Assembly: GCA_018261935.1 (NCBI GenBank)
Contig: JAGTRP010000026.1
Coordinates: forward strand, 1 to 45,180
DNA: 45,180 nt
Source of the DNA: Rhodocyclaceae bacterium
GTDB taxonomy: Bacteria > Pseudomonadota > Gammaproteobacteria > Burkholderiales > Rhodocyclaceae
Direction of reading: 5' to 3'
Shown here: in pieces, positions 21,639-31,412 of the stretch
Layout: every line of letters begins with the position of its first letter
How positions within the stretch are numbered: position 1 is the stretch's first letter
Translations under genes and position numbers: made by a program
The notes under the pieces: generated by a model
Databases searched by the model: none
Told to the model about the DNA's origin: nothing
What the model saw: only the letters and a program-made list of their open reading frames with translations

Positions 21639-22727
21639 TTAGAGGGCCCGCTCCAGGGCCTCCAGGAAGCGGGCATTTTCCGGCTTGGTACCGATGGTGA
21701 CCCGCAGCCACTCAGGCAGGCCGTAGCCGCCGATGGGACGGACGATGACCCCTTGGCGCAGCAGCTTCTGGTTCACCCCGGCGGCGTCGCCAGCCTTGAA
21801 GGTAACAAAATTGCCCTGGGACGGGATGTATTCCAGGCCAAGACGCTTGAAACCGGCGACGATCTGTTCCATGCCGCGGCGGTTGAGCTGGTAGCTCTCT
21901 TCCACGAATTGGTGATCTTCAAGGGCGGCGATCGCCGCCGCCAAGGCCAGGTTATTGACGTTGAAGGGCTGGCGCACCCGGTTCATGAGGTCGGCGATTT
22001 CGGCGGAGGCCAGGGCATAGCCCACCCGCAGGCCGGCGAGGCCGTAGATTTTCGAGAAGGTGCGGGTGACCACCAGGTTGGGAAAATCCCTGATCCAGGT
22101 CGCCGTATCCTGGCGCTCAGCGGGATCGATATATTCGTTGTAGGCCTCGTCCAGCACCACCACCACCTCCCGGGGCACCGCCTCCAGGAAGGCCCGCACC
22201 TCGGCGTAGGGCAGGAAATTGCCGGTGGGGTTGTTGGGATTGGCGATCCAGACGATGCGGGTATCCGGCCGGATGGCCGCCCGCATGGCGTCGAGGTCGT
22301 GGCCGTAGTTCCTGGCCGGGACGGTAATCAGTTCGGCGCCGGTGACCAAGGTCGCCAGAGGATAGACCGCGAAGGCATGCTGGGCGAAGACTGCCGAGCG
22401 GCCCGGCGCCAGGAGCATCCGGGCAACCAATTCCAGGAGATCGTTGGAACCGTTGCCCAGGACCACCTGGCCCATTTCCACGCCGCAGCGCCCCGCCACA
22501 GCCTTGATGAGGTCGAACTGGTCCGGATAGCGCTCGACGCCGGCGATGGCGGTCTCAACCGCCTTCCTGGCCTTGGGGCTCATGCCCAGGGGGTTCTCGT
22601 TGGAAGCGAGCTTGACGATGCTATCCACCGGCAGCCCCATTTCCCGGGCGAGCTCGGTGATGGGCTTGCCCGGCTGGTAGGCGGAAATGGCACGGACGTA
22701 GGAAAGGGCCTGGCTGGAAAGGCTCAT
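21639..22727 (-). CDS. hisC: Histidinol-phosphate aminotransferase
   Basis: This class I PLP aminotransferase family member begins PLAP-like SAYQPGKPI, has LASNENPLG, and carries the PLP lysine K226 in TRTFSKIYGLAGLRVGY. Length is 362 residues. In a pheA-hisC-tyrA context it may act on imidazole acetol phosphate, on aromatic keto acids, or on both. The start at 22727 lies 10 nt after the pheA stop; an upstream ATG at 22751 would overlap pheA. Confidence 0.92.
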   Translation of the reverse strand: MSLSSQALSYVRAISAYQPGKPITELAREMGLPVDSIVKLASNENPLGMSPKARKAVETAIAGVERYPDQFDLIKAVAGRCGVEMGQVVLGNGSNDLLELVARMLLAPGRSAVFAQHAFAVYPLATLVTGAELITVPARNYGHDLDAMRAAIRPDTRIVWIANPNNPTGNFLPYAEVRAFLEAVPREVVVVLDEAYNEYIDPAERQDTATWIRDFPNLVVTRTFSKIYGLAGLRVGYALASAEIADLMNRVRQPFNVNNLALAAAIAALEDHQFVEESYQLNRRGMEQIVAGFKRLGLEYIPSQGNFVTFKAGDAAGVNQKLLRQGVIVRPIGGYGLPEWLRVTIGTKPENARFLEALERAL

Positions 22728-22737
22728 GGGGCAGATC

Positions 22738-23829
22738 TCAATAAACGGCAACGGGATAGGAGCCGAGGACTTTCAGGTAGGCAGCCCGGCGGGCCAGCTC
22801 TTCCAGGGCCGCCCTGATGGCCGCCTCCTCCCGGTGGCCCTCGATGTCCACGTAGAAGACGTACTCCCACAGGGCATGGCGGGCTGGCCTGGATTCCAGG
22901 CGGCTCAAGGACACGCCGGCATGGGCGAAGGGCAGCAGGAGCTCATGCAGGGCGCCGGTGCGGTTCGGGGCCGACATGACGACGGAGGTCTTGTCCCGGC
23001 CGGACGGGCCGGCGTCGTGGCGACCCAGCACCAGGAAGCGGGTGGTGTTGTTGGGCTCGTCCTCGATGTTCTGGGCCAGCTTCGGCAGGCTGTAGCGGTC
23101 GGCGGCCGCTTCGCCGGCGATGGCGGCGACCCCGTCCTCCTCCGCCGCCTTCTGGGCGGCCTGGGCATTGCTGCCCACCGAGATGCGCTGGGCCTTCGGC
23201 AGCATGCGGTTCAGCCATTCGTGGCACTGGGCCAGGGACTGGGCGTGGGAATAGACTTTGGTGATCCTGTCCAGGGACGCCTCCCGGGAGAGGAGATTCT
23301 GGTGGATGCGCAGCACCACTTCGCCGCAGATCCGCAAAGGCGTATCCAGGAGCAGGTCCATGGTGCGGCCGACGGCGCCTTCGGTGGAGTTCTCCACCGG
23401 CACCACGGCGTAATGGGCATGGCCAGATTCCACTTCCCGGAAGACATCGTCAATGGAAACCTGGGGCAGGAGCCGGGCGGCGTGCCCGAAATGCTTGGTG
23501 GCGGCCGACTCGGAGAAGGTGCCCAGGGGCCCCAGGAAGGCGACGCCCAGGGGTTGCTCCATGGCGAGGCAGGCCGACATCACTTCCCGGAAGAACCAGG
23601 TGACGTATTCGCCGGTCAGGGGACCGGGATTGCTGTCCTGGATGCGGCGCAACACCTGGGCTTCCCGCTCCGGCCGATAGATGTGCCCGCTCTCGCCGTA
23701 GCGGGACTTGATCTCCCCCACCTTCTGGGCGCAGCGGGCGCGCTGGTTGAGGAGTTTCAGGAGTTCGGCATCGATACCGTCGATTTCGCTACGGACCCCG
23801 GCCAATTCCTTTTGCAGTTCGTCGCTCAT
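22738..23829 (-). CDS. pheA: Chorismate mutase / prephenate dehydratase (P-protein)
   Basis: This is the bifunctional enzyme to phenylpyruvate. Residues 1 to about 90 are an AroQ-type chorismate mutase (RSEIDGIDAELLKLLNQR). The prephenate dehydratase domain follows (FLGPLGTFSESAA; NNTTRFLVLG). The C-terminal ACT domain contains GALHELLLPFA and the ESRP motif, which in the family mediates phenylalanine feedback inhibition. Length is 363 residues. It lies 7 nt after serC. Confidence 0.95.
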   Translation of the reverse strand: MSDELQKELAGVRSEIDGIDAELLKLLNQRARCAQKVGEIKSRYGESGHIYRPEREAQVLRRIQDSNPGPLTGEYVTWFFREVMSACLAMEQPLGVAFLGPLGTFSESAATKHFGHAARLLPQVSIDDVFREVESGHAHYAVVPVENSTEGAVGRTMDLLLDTPLRICGEVVLRIHQNLLSREASLDRITKVYSHAQSLAQCHEWLNRMLPKAQRISVGSNAQAAQKAAEEDGVAAIAGEAAADRYSLPKLAQNIEDEPNNTTRFLVLGRHDAGPSGRDKTSVVMSAPNRTGALHELLLPFAHAGVSLSRLESRPARHALWEYVFYVDIEGHREEAAIRAALEELARRAAYLKVLGSYPVAVY

Positions 23830-23836
23830 GCCTTCC

Positions 23837-24922
23837 CTACGCGTGCTTTTTGGCGAAATCGTTCATGAATGCCACCAGGGCCTGGACGCCAGCCAGGGGC
23901 ATGGCGTTGTAGATGGAGGCCCGCATCCCCCCCACCGACTTGTGCCCCTTCAGGCCCGCCAGGCCGGCAGCCTTCGCTTCGGCCAGGAAAGTCGCATCGA
24001 GTTCCGGCCGGAGGAGGGTAAAGGGAACGTTCATGCGGGAACGGCAGGCCTTGTCCACCGGGTTGCGGTAGAAGCCGCCGGAGTTGTCGATACAGTGGTA
24101 GAGAGATTCTGCCTTCTCGACATTAATCCGCTCGATGCCGACCACGCCGCCCTGGCGCTTGAGCCACTGGAAGACCAGGCCGGCGAAATAGATGCCGAAG
24201 GTCGGCGGCGTGTTGAGCATGGACCCGTGTTCGGCCATCACCGCGTAATCCATGACGCTCGGAATATTGCCGGGAGCCCGACCGACGAGGTCGTCGCGGA
24301 TGATGACCAAGGTCACGCCGGAAGGCCCGATGTTTTTCTGGGCGCCGGCGTAGATCAGGGCGTACTTGGAGACGTCCACCGGGCGCGACAGGATATGGGA
24401 GGACATGTCGGCCACCAGGGGCACGTCGGTGCGGGCCAGGCGATCGTCCGAGACTTCCACCCCATGGATGGTCTCGTTGGTGCAGACATGGAGGTAGGCA
24501 GCCTGCGGGTCGAGGCGGACTTCCTCGGCTTCCGGCAGGCGGGTGAAGGCGCTGTTCTCGGTGGTGGCGGCGCAGCGCACGTTGCCGAAGCGCATCGCCT
24601 CCTTCAGGGCCTTCTTGGACCAGGAGCCCGTGACGATGTAGTCCGCCGAGCGGCCGTTAAGGAGATTCATCGGAATCTGGGCGAACTGGAGAGTCGCCCC
24701 GCCCTGCAGGAAGAGCACCCGGTAATTGGCCGGGATGCCCATCAATTCCCGCAGGTCGGCTTCCGCCTGTTCGATGATGGAGGTGAATTCCTTGCCCCGG
24801 TGGCTCATCTCCATGACGCCGCAGCCGGCGCCGTGCCAGTCCAGGAGCTCTTCCTGGGCCTGGCACAGGACTTCCTCGGGGAGCACGGCGGGGCCGGCGC
24901 TGAAATTCCAGACTCGGGACAT
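23837..24922 (-). CDS. serC: Phosphoserine aminotransferase
   Basis: SerC transaminates 3-phosphohydroxypyruvate to phosphoserine and also serves pyridoxal phosphate synthesis. The N-terminus is [15 protein letters not shown], and the PLP lysine is K196 in YAGAQKNIGPSG. Length is 361 residues. The ATG at 24922 overlaps the gyrA TGA (TGATG). A GTG one codon upstream is less likely. Confidence 0.95.
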   Translation of the reverse strand: MSRVWNFSAGPAVLPEEVLCQAQEELLDWHGAGCGVMEMSHRGKEFTSIIEQAEADLRELMGIPANYRVLFLQGGATLQFAQIPMNLLNGRSADYIVTGSWSKKALKEAMRFGNVRCAATTENSAFTRLPEAEEVRLDPQAAYLHVCTNETIHGVEVSDDRLARTDVPLVADMSSHILSRPVDVSKYALIYAGAQKNIGPSGVTLVIIRDDLVGRAPGNIPSVMDYAVMAEHGSMLNTPPTFGIYFAGLVFQWLKRQGGVVGIERINVEKAESLYHCIDNSGGFYRNPVDKACRSRMNVPFTLLRPELDATFLAEAKAAGLAGLKGHKSVGGMRASIYNAMPLAGVQALVAFMNDFAKKHA

Positions 24923-27480
24923 CACTCGGCCTCCAGTTCCGTTTCCGCTTCGGATTCGATGACTTTTTCCACCCCCGCCAGCTTCTCGCCCTCGTCCAGG
25001 GAAATCAGGGTAACCCCCTGGGTAGCCCGGCCCATGCCGCGGATTTCAGCCACCCGGGTGCGGATGAGGACGCCGCCGGTGGTGATGAGCATGATTTCGT
25101 CCTCGTCGCCCACCAGCTTGGCGGCCACGATCTTGCCGTTCCGGTCGCTGGCGGCGATGGCGATGACGCCCTGGGTGCCCCGGCCGGAATGGCGGAAGTC
25201 ACCCAGCACCGTGCGCTTGCCATAGCCGTTCTCGGTGGCGATCAACACGGTCTGCTCCTCATTCTCGGCCACCAGCAGGGAAATCACTTCCTGGCCGGGC
25301 TGCAGCCTCATGCCGCGCACGCCGCGAGCCGTCCGCCCCATGGGACGAACGTCCTCCTCGTCGAACCAGACGGCCTTGCCGCCATTGGAAACCAGCATGA
25401 TGTCGTTCTCGCCGCTGGTGAGTTCTGCCCCCACCAGGTAGTCGCCCTCGTCCAGGGCGACGGCAATGATGCCGGCCTTGCGCGGGTTGGAGAAGTCCGA
25501 CAGCGGCGTCTTCTTGACCGTCCCCTGGACCGTGGCCATGAAGATGTACTTGTCGTCGGCGAATTCCTTCACCGGCAGGATGGCGTTGATCTGCTCGCCT
25601 TCCTCCAGGGGGAACATGTTGACGATCGGCTTGCCGCGGCTGGTACGGCTGCCCTGGGGCACCTCATAGACCTTGAGCCAATAGCAGCGGCCCCGGTTGG
25701 AGAAGCACAGGATGTAGTCGTGGGTGTTGGCCACGAACAGGTGATCGACGAAATCGTCTTCCTTCATGGCGGCCGCCTGCTTGCCGCGGCCGCCCCGGCG
25801 CTGGGCCCGGTAGTCGGTCAGGGGCTGGGACTTGATGTAGCCGGTATGGGAAAGGGTCACCACCATGTCCTGGGGCGTGATGAAATCCTCGATGCCCAGT
25901 TCCTGGGTGTGAAGGACGATCTCGGAGCGGCGCTCGTCCCCGAACTGGTCGCGGATGACGGTCAGTTCGCCGACGATGATTTCGGTGATGCGCTCGGGCC
26001 GAGCCAGGATATCGAGGAGGTCGGCGATCCTGTCCATCACCTCCTTGTATTCATTGACGATCTTGTCCTGCTCGAGGCCGGTGAGGCGCTGCAGGCGCAG
26101 TTCCAGGATGGCCTGGGCCTGGGCGTCGGAGAGCCGGTAGCCCTGGGCCGAGAGGCCGTATTCCGGGGCCAGCCCTTCCGGCCGGGAGGCATCCGCGGCG
26201 GCCCGCTTCAGCATTTCCTCCACGACCGGGCTGCGCCAGGTGCGCTCTATGAGGCCGCGCTTGGCGTCGGCGGGCGTCGGCGCCGCCTTGATGAGGGCAA
26301 TGATCTCGTCCACGTTGGACAGGGCCACCGCCAAACCTTCCAGGATGTGGCCCCGGTCCCGGGCCTTCTTGAGTTCGAAGACGGTGCGCCGGGTCACGAC
26401 TTCGCGCCGGTGGGAGAGGAAGCATTCCAGCATCTGCTTCAGGTTCAGAAGCCGCGGCTGGCCGTCCACCAGGGCCACCATGTTCATGCCGAAGGTGTCC
26501 TGGAGCTGGGTCTGCTTGTAGAGATTGTTCAGCACCACGTCGGCCACTTCGCCGCGCTTGAGTTCGATCACCACCCGCATGCCGGACTTGTCGGACTCGT
26601 CCCGGATGTCGGAAATACCCTCGATCTTCTTTTCGTTCACCAGCTCGGCGATCTTTTCGATCAGGGATTTCTTATTAACCTGGTAGGGGATCTCATCGAC
26701 GATGATGGCCTGGCGATTGCCCTTCTCCATGTCCTCGAAATGGGTCTTGGCCCGCATGATGACGCGGCCGCGGCCGGTGAGGTAGCCCTCCCGCACCCCC
26801 ATGACGCCGTAGATGATGCCGGCGGTCGGAAAATCCGGTGCCGGGATGTACTGGATGAGGTCCTCGATGCCGAGGGCCGGATTTTCCAGGAGCGCCAGAC
26901 AGCCGGCGACCACTTCGTTGAGGTTGTGGGGCGGAATATTGGTGGCCATACCCACCGCGATGCCGGCGGAGCCGTTGATCAGCAGATTGGGAATCCGGGC
27001 CGGCAGGATCAGGGGTTCCTGCTCCGAGCCATCGTAGTTGGGCCCGAAATCGACGGTTTCCTTGTCGATATCCTCGAGCATTTGATGGCCGATCTTGGCC
27101 ATGCGCACTTCCGTGTAACGCATGGCCGCGGCGCTGTCGCCATCCACCGAACCGAAATTGCCCTGGCCATCCACCAGCATGTAGCGCAGGGAGAAGTCCT
27201 GGGCCATGCGGACAATGGTGTCATACACAGCCGTGTCGCCGTGGGGATGGTATTTACCGATGACGTCGCCGACGATACGGGCCGACTTCTTGTAGGCCTT
27301 GTTCCAGTCGTTTCCCAGCTCGTGCATGGCATACAGCACCCGGCGATGCACCGGCTTCAGGCCGTCGCGCACGTCAGGCAAGGCCCGGCCGACGATGACG
27401 CTCATGGCGTAGTCCAGGTAGGAGCGGCGCATCTCGTCTTCGAGGCTGATCGGCAGGGTTTCTTTGGCGAATTGATCCAT
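24922..27480 (-). CDS. gyrA: DNA gyrase subunit A
   Basis: GyrA is the breakage-reunion subunit of the ATP-dependent type II topoisomerase that introduces negative supercoils. The catalytic tyrosine is Y122 in [10 protein letters not shown]. The quinolone-determining region reads [10 protein letters not shown], with Thr83 and Asp87 in E. coli numbering, so neither common resistance change is evident. The C-terminal pinwheel domain carries the GyrA-box-like stretch QRRGGRGK. Length is 852 residues with an acidic tail. It is the first gene of the minus-strand block. Confidence 0.97.
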   Translation of the reverse strand: MDQFAKETLPISLEDEMRRSYLDYAMSVIVGRALPDVRDGLKPVHRRVLYAMHELGNDWNKAYKKSARIVGDVIGKYHPHGDTAVYDTIVRMAQDFSLRYMLVDGQGNFGSVDGDSAAAMRYTEVRMAKIGHQMLEDIDKETVDFGPNYDGSEQEPLILPARIPNLLINGSAGIAVGMATNIPPHNLNEVVAGCLALLENPALGIEDLIQYIPAPDFPTAGIIYGVMGVREGYLTGRGRVIMRAKTHFEDMEKGNRQAIIVDEIPYQVNKKSLIEKIAELVNEKKIEGISDIRDESDKSGMRVVIELKRGEVADVVLNNLYKQTQLQDTFGMNMVALVDGQPRLLNLKQMLECFLSHRREVVTRRTVFELKKARDRGHILEGLAVALSNVDEIIALIKAAPTPADAKRGLIERTWRSPVVEEMLKRAAADASRPEGLAPEYGLSAQGYRLSDAQAQAILELRLQRLTGLEQDKIVNEYKEVMDRIADLLDILARPERITEIIVGELTVIRDQFGDERRSEIVLHTQELGIEDFITPQDMVVTLSHTGYIKSQPLTDYRAQRRGGRGKQAAAMKEDDFVDHLFVANTHDYILCFSNRGRCYWLKVYEVPQGSRTSRGKPIVNMFPLEEGEQINAILPVKEFADDKYIFMATVQGTVKKTPLSDFSNPRKAGIIAVALDEGDYLVGAELTSGENDIMLVSNGGKAVWFDEEDVRPMGRTARGVRGMRLQPGQEVISLLVAENEEQTVLIATENGYGKRTVLGDFRHSGRGTQGVIAIAASDRNGKIVAAKLVGDEDEIMLITTGGVLIRTRVAEIRGMGRATQGVTLISLDEGEKLAGVEKVIESEAETELEAE

Positions 27481-27490
27481 ATGTCTCTAA

Positions 27491-27550
27491 CTGCGCCTCA
27501 AGCGGCGCAGAGCTCATTGGTTGGATTAAGCGGAATTTGCTATTTTAGCA
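27491..27550 (-). promoter_or_regulatory. gyrA leader: extended -10 promoter and hairpin
   Basis: Reading the minus strand, TGC-TAAAAT (27550-27542) resembles an extended -10 element about 60 nt upstream of the gyrA ATG. A perfect hairpin (CTGCGCC, 6-nt loop, GGCGCAG; 27491-27510) lies 10-30 nt before the ATG, close to where the ribosome binds. The promoter call is by eye; no good -35 is visible. Confidence 0.4.
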
Positions 27551-27604
27551 TGCCAAACCCCCACCAAACGGTCGGTTAAACAAGTGAATCCAAACAGGTA
27601 AACC

Positions 27605-28921
27605 ATGCCGGAAACCATAGACCTGCTGATCGAAGCCCGCTGGGTGGCTCCGGTCGAGCCCGACGTCCTCCTTCATCACCACAGCATCGCCATCCGCGGC
27701 GGACACATCCATGCCGTCCTGCCGGCCGCCGAGGCCCAGGCCCGGTTCGAGCCGAAAGAGCGCGTCCAGCTCCCCAGCCATGTCGTAATTCCCGGCCTAG
27801 TGAATCTCCACACCCATGCGGCCATGTCGCTGCTCCGCGGTTTCGCCGACGACCTGCCCCTCATGGAATGGCTGCAGACCCGGATCTGGCCGTCCGAAGC
27901 GGCCCACGTCTCGCCCCAGTTCGTGCGGGACGGCACCCGCCTGGCCTGCGTCGAGATGCTCAAGGGAGGCATCACCTGCTTCAACGACATGTATTTCTTT
28001 CCCCAGGCCGCCGCCGAAGCGGCGACGGAACTGGGCATGCGGGCGGTGCTCGGCATCACCGCCCTGGAATTCCCCTCCGCCTATGCCAGTGACGCCGACG
28101 ACTACCTGGCCAAGGGACTGGCCGTGCGCGAGCAGTGGCTGGACCATCCCCTGCTTTCCTTCTGCCTGGCGCCCCACGCTCCCTACACGGTGTCCGACGC
28201 TACCTTCGAACGCATCCTGACCCTGTCGGAACAGCTCGATCTGCCCATTCATTGCCATATCCACGAAACCCGGGCGGAAATCGCCGAAAGCCTGGCGCAG
28301 CGGCAGGCCCGCCCCCTCGCCCGCCTTGACCGGCTGGGCCTTCTGGGCCCGGGCTTCATCGGCGTTCATGCCGTCCACCTGGAGCAGGAAGAAATCGAAC
28401 TGCTGGCCCGGCAGGGCTGTTCGATCGCCCATTGCCCCACCTCGAATCTCAAGCTGGGCAGCGGCATCGCGCCCATCACCAGTCTGCTCGAGGCCAAAAT
28501 CAATGTCGGCTTGGGCACCGATGGCGCCGCCAGCAACAATCGCCTCGATCTTTTCCAGGAAATGCGCCAGGCCGCCCTGCTGGCCAAGGGAAGCAGCGGC
28601 GACGCCGCCGCCCTGCCCGCCCACCAGGCGCTGCGCATGGCCACCCTGAACGGCGCCGCCGCCCTGGGGTTGGATCGGTACATCGGTTCCGTTACAACGG
28701 GAAAACTTGCGGACCTCTGCGCTGTCGAATTGGACAATATTGAAACAATGCCCTGTTTTGACCCTGTTTCACACCTGGTGTACGTGACAGGACCGGAGCA
28801 TATTTCACACGTGTGGGTTGGTGGAAAGTGTTGTATGCAGCACGGCAGGCTTCAATATATGCAGGAAAAGGATTTGAAAAATTCCGTAAGCCTATGGCAA
28901 AATAAATTGGATAGTCGCTAA
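27605..28921 (+). CDS. mtaD: TRZ/ATZ-family amidohydrolase, probable 5-methylthioadenosine/S-adenosylhomocysteine deaminase
   Basis: This is a metal-dependent hydrolase of the amidohydrolase superfamily. The metal ligands H69 and H71 are in NLHTHAAMS, a third histidine lies in HCHIHET, and the conserved aspartate is in LGTDGAASNN. The segment PLMEWLQTRIWPSEA is typical of MtaD/SsnA/TrzN relatives. MtaD deaminates methylthioadenosine or S-adenosylhomocysteine. Length is 438 residues. It is divergent from gyrA, and ubiG lies two genes downstream, fitting a link with SAM-derived by-products. The exact substrate cannot be told from sequence alone. Confidence 0.85.
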   Translation: MPETIDLLIEARWVAPVEPDVLLHHHSIAIRGGHIHAVLPAAEAQARFEPKERVQLPSHVVIPGLVNLHTHAAMSLLRGFADDLPLMEWLQTRIWPSEAAHVSPQFVRDGTRLACVEMLKGGITCFNDMYFFPQAAAEAATELGMRAVLGITALEFPSAYASDADDYLAKGLAVREQWLDHPLLSFCLAPHAPYTVSDATFERILTLSEQLDLPIHCHIHETRAEIAESLAQRQARPLARLDRLGLLGPGFIGVHAVHLEQEEIELLARQGCSIAHCPTSNLKLGSGIAPITSLLEAKINVGLGTDGAASNNRLDLFQEMRQAALLAKGSSGDAAALPAHQALRMATLNGAAALGLDRYIGSVTTGKLADLCAVELDNIETMPCFDPVSHLVYVTGPEHISHVWVGGKCCMQHGRLQYMQEKDLKNSVSLWQNKLDSR

Positions 28922-28984
28922 TAGCCTTGATTGCGGGGGCAAAGCGGTTTGATCGGTTAAAAATTTTCTTCAACGAGGGAAGCA

Positions 28985-29665
28985 ATGATCAATAAGTTCG
29001 CCAAGAAAACGGTTTTGCTGGCTCTGGCTGCCGGCCTTACGATGGGCGCCACCCTGGCCCAGGCTCAAGAACGCGTTTACGCTCTCGACACCAACGGCGC
29101 TGTAGCCAAGAGCGGCTTCGGCCTCTGCTGGCGCACCGGCTACTGGACCCCGGCTGCCGCTGCCAAGGATGCCGCCGGCTGCCAGTGCGACAAGGATCTG
29201 CTGCCGAAGGAAGTTTGCGAGCCGAAGAAGCCGGAGAGCCGCGCCCTGCCTCCTGAGAAGAAGGTCACGATTGCTGGCGAGAAGATCACCCTGGCTGCCG
29301 ACGCGCTGTTCGACTTCGACAAGGCCGTCCTGCGTCCGGAAGGCAAGGCCAAGCTGGACGACGTGGTTGCCAAGGCTAAGTCCCTGAACCTGGAAGTCAT
29401 CCTGGCTGTCGGCCACACCGACCGCATCGGCAAGGAAGCCTACAACCAGAAGCTGTCCGAGAAGCGCGCCGCCGCCGTCAAGTCCTACCTGGTGAGCAAG
29501 GGCATCGAAGCCAATCGTGTCTACACCGAAGGCAAGGGCGAGAAGCAGCCCGTGACCGGCGACAAGTGCAAGAAGATGGGCGCCGAAAGCGGCAAGAACA
29601 AGAAGTTGGTGGCTTGCCTGCAACCGGATCGCCGCGTCGATGTCGAAGTGATCGGCACCAAGTAA
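28985..29665 (+). CDS. OmpA-family outer-membrane / peptidoglycan-binding protein
   Basis: The protein starts with a signal peptide (KKTVLLALAAGLTMGATLAQA). A short Cys-containing segment follows (LCWRTGY, GCQCDKDLL). The C-terminal OmpA-like peptidoglycan-binding domain has LFDFDKAVLRPEG, VGHTDRIG and LSEKRAAAVKSYL. Length is 226 residues. It lacks a large beta-barrel, so it is an OmpA-C-type envelope protein rather than classical OmpA. A good ribosome binding site (GAGGGAAG) precedes ATG 28985, and a strong terminator follows the gene. Codon usage looks highly biased, suggesting strong expression. Confidence 0.9.
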   Translation: MINKFAKKTVLLALAAGLTMGATLAQAQERVYALDTNGAVAKSGFGLCWRTGYWTPAAAAKDAAGCQCDKDLLPKEVCEPKKPESRALPPEKKVTIAGEKITLAADALFDFDKAVLRPEGKAKLDDVVAKAKSLNLEVILAVGHTDRIGKEAYNQKLSEKRAAAVKSYLVSKGIEANRVYTEGKGEKQPVTGDKCKKMGAESGKNKKLVACLQPDRRVDVEVIGTK

Positions 29666-29685
29666 TCGTTGCCGACGCATCCAAG

Positions 29686-29708
29686 GCCCTGCTTCGGCAG
29701 GGCTTTTT
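29686..29708 (+). terminator. Rho-independent terminator after the OmpA-family gene
   Basis: Stem GCCCTGC/GCAGGGC closed by a TTCG tetraloop and followed by five T residues, 20 nt after the stop codon. Confidence 0.93.
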
Positions 29709-29740
29709 CATTTCTGGAACAGGATTTCTACGGAGATAGC

Positions 29741-30439
29741 ATGGTCAATGCCGACCCGGCCGAACTTGCCAAATTCGGTGAACTGGCCCACCGCTGGTGG
29801 GACCCCAACAGCGAATTCAAACCGCTGCACGATATCAATCCCCTGCGACTGGATTGGGTGGACCAGTCCGTCCATCTGGCCGGCAAGGAAGTACTGGACG
29901 TCGGCTGCGGCGGCGGCCTGCTGTCCGAAGGCATGGCGGCGCGGGGCGCCCGGGTGACCGGCATCGACCTTTCCGACAAACCCCTGGGGGTCGCCCGCCT
30001 CCATCTCCTGGAAAGCGGCCTGAAGGTGGATTACCGGAAAATTTCCGCCGAGGACCTGGCGGCGGAAAGGCCCGCGAGCTTCGATGTCGTCACCTGCATG
30101 GAAATGCTCGAGCACGTCCCCGATCCGGCCAGCACCATCGCCGCCTGCAGCCGGCTGGTGAAGCCTGGGGGGACGGTGTTCTTCTCCACCCTCAACCGCA
30201 ATCCGAAAGCCTATCTCCTGGCCGTCGTCGGCGCCGAATACATCCTGGGCTGGCTGCCCAAGGGCACCCATGAGTACGCCAGGTTCATCAAGCCGTCGGA
30301 ACTGGCGCGCTGGGCAAAGCATGCCGATCTGGAACCGGCCGAGTTCGTCGGCATGAGCTACAGCCCGTTCGCTGCCAAGTACAGCCTGGGGAAAGACATC
30401 AGCGTCAATTATCTGGTCCGAGCCGTGCGCAATGCCTAA
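29741..30439 (+). CDS. ubiG: Ubiquinone biosynthesis O-methyltransferase
   Basis: UbiG performs the two O-methylations of ubiquinone synthesis with SAM. The SAM-binding loop is [16 protein letters not shown]. The N-terminus ([28 protein letters not shown]) and the segment [13 protein letters not shown] are UbiG hallmarks. ATG 29741 is preceded by CGGAGA and gives 232 residues; the frame extends upstream to 29669, but that part overlaps the terminator. It is located downstream of the OmpA-family gene. Confidence 0.95.
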   Translation: MVNADPAELAKFGELAHRWWDPNSEFKPLHDINPLRLDWVDQSVHLAGKEVLDVGCGGGLLSEGMAARGARVTGIDLSDKPLGVARLHLLESGLKVDYRKISAEDLAAERPASFDVVTCMEMLEHVPDPASTIAACSRLVKPGGTVFFSTLNRNPKAYLLAVVGAEYILGWLPKGTHEYARFIKPSELARWAKHADLEPAEFVGMSYSPFAAKYSLGKDISVNYLVRAVRNA

Positions 30440-30467
30440 GCGCTCTGGCTGCTGATGCGAAGAAACC

Positions 30468-30878
30468 ATGGGTCTGCGGGGATTTCGGGGAACCCGGGGA
30501 CAGCGCAAGATCGCCGCTTTCGTCATGGCAACGGCAGCACTTGCCACCGCGGCCGGACACTGTGAGGCTCAACCTTGCGACAGCCGCTGGTCCCAGGTGC
30601 AGTTTGCCCGGGACGATCTGCAGCGCGCCGCCAGCGAGGGGGACCTCGCCTCAGCCCAGGATTTTGCCGACCGGGCTCGCAGGGAATTCAATCACCTGGC
30701 GACCCTGGCCGGCGGTTGCGGCTGCGGGCCGGCAGAGGCCAAATTCGATGCTGTAGCCTCCGAAGTCCGCCATGCCCAGGATGCCGAATCCCGCAAGGAA
30801 TTGCGGGAGACCATCGGCAGGGCCAAGGCGCTGTTCGACGAAGCCCAGGCCCTGCTGCGGGAGTGCCGGAAACGCTGA
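30468..30878 (+). CDS. Hypothetical secreted protein
   Basis: This 136-residue protein has a basic N-terminus followed by a hydrophobic stretch (AAFVMATAALATAAGHCEA), consistent with a signal peptide. The mature part is helical and charged, with four Cys residues (PCDSRW, GGCGCG, LLRECRKR). No family was recognised. It lies 28 nt after ubiG and 42 nt before the FecR-domain gene, so it may belong to the envelope-protein group that follows. An internal ATG at 30525 would shorten the N-terminus but would still leave a signal sequence. Confidence 0.6.
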   Translation: MGLRGFRGTRGQRKIAAFVMATAALATAAGHCEAQPCDSRWSQVQFARDDLQRAASEGDLASAQDFADRARREFNHLATLAGGCGCGPAEAKFDAVASEVRHAQDAESRKELRETIGRAKALFDEAQALLRECRKR

Positions 30879-30920
30879 CCCCCCCGGATCCAATCAAATA
30901 CCCTCAGGGAGAAAAAGATC

Positions 30921-31412
30921 ATGACAGCAACTCGCACACCGGAAAATTCCTGGCCTGACGGCCGGATCGTTCGCGGCCTGGCCCTCGCCGTCGCCCTGCT
31001 CGCCCCCTGGACCGCCGATGCGGACGAAGCGATAGGCATGGTGAAGACCTTCAAGGCCCCGGCTTTCATCGTCCGGCAGAACCAGGCACTGCCGGTCCAG
31101 GCCGGCATGCCCGTCTACGCGACCGACCGTCTCAAGACCGGCAACGAGGGCTCCCTGGGGGTGACCCTCAAGGACGATACCCTCCTTTCCAGCGGCCCCA
31201 ACAGCACCCTGGCGATAGAGCAGTTCGCCTTCAACTCCACCAGCCACGAGGGCAACATGCTGCTGAGGGTCGTGAAAGGCACTCTCTCGATGATTTCCGG
31301 GCTGATGGTCAAGGCCAACCCGGAAGCAGCCCGCATCCGGACGCCCAGCGCCACCATCGGCATTCGGGGAACGGAATTCATCGTTGAAGTCGAAGGCGAA
31401 GGTGAGGAATGA
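30921..31412 (+). CDS. FecR-domain protein, exported
   Basis: The 163-residue protein has an N-terminal hydrophobic segment (GLALAVALLAPWTADA) and then a FecR-type domain (GMPVYATDRLKTGNEGSLGVTLKDDT and RIRTPSATIGIRGTEFIVEV). In iron signalling FecR passes a signal to a sigma factor. Short exported FecR-domain proteins such as this one often occur without a sigma factor, and none is seen here. A good ribosome binding site (AGGGAG) precedes the start. The stop overlaps the next gene by 4 nt. Confidence 0.8.
   Translation: MTATRTPENSWPDGRIVRGLALAVALLAPWTADADEAIGMVKTFKAPAFIVRQNQALPVQAGMPVYATDRLKTGNEGSLGVTLKDDTLLSSGPNSTLAIEQFAFNSTSHEGNMLLRVVKGTLSMISGLMVKANPEAARIRTPSATIGIRGTEFIVEVEGEGEE

Noticed and set aside
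20874-27579. Plus-strand open frames of 500-800 codons opposite tyrA, serC and gyrA
   Set aside because: These are shadows of clearly identified minus-strand genes; no ribosome binding sites or protein features support them.
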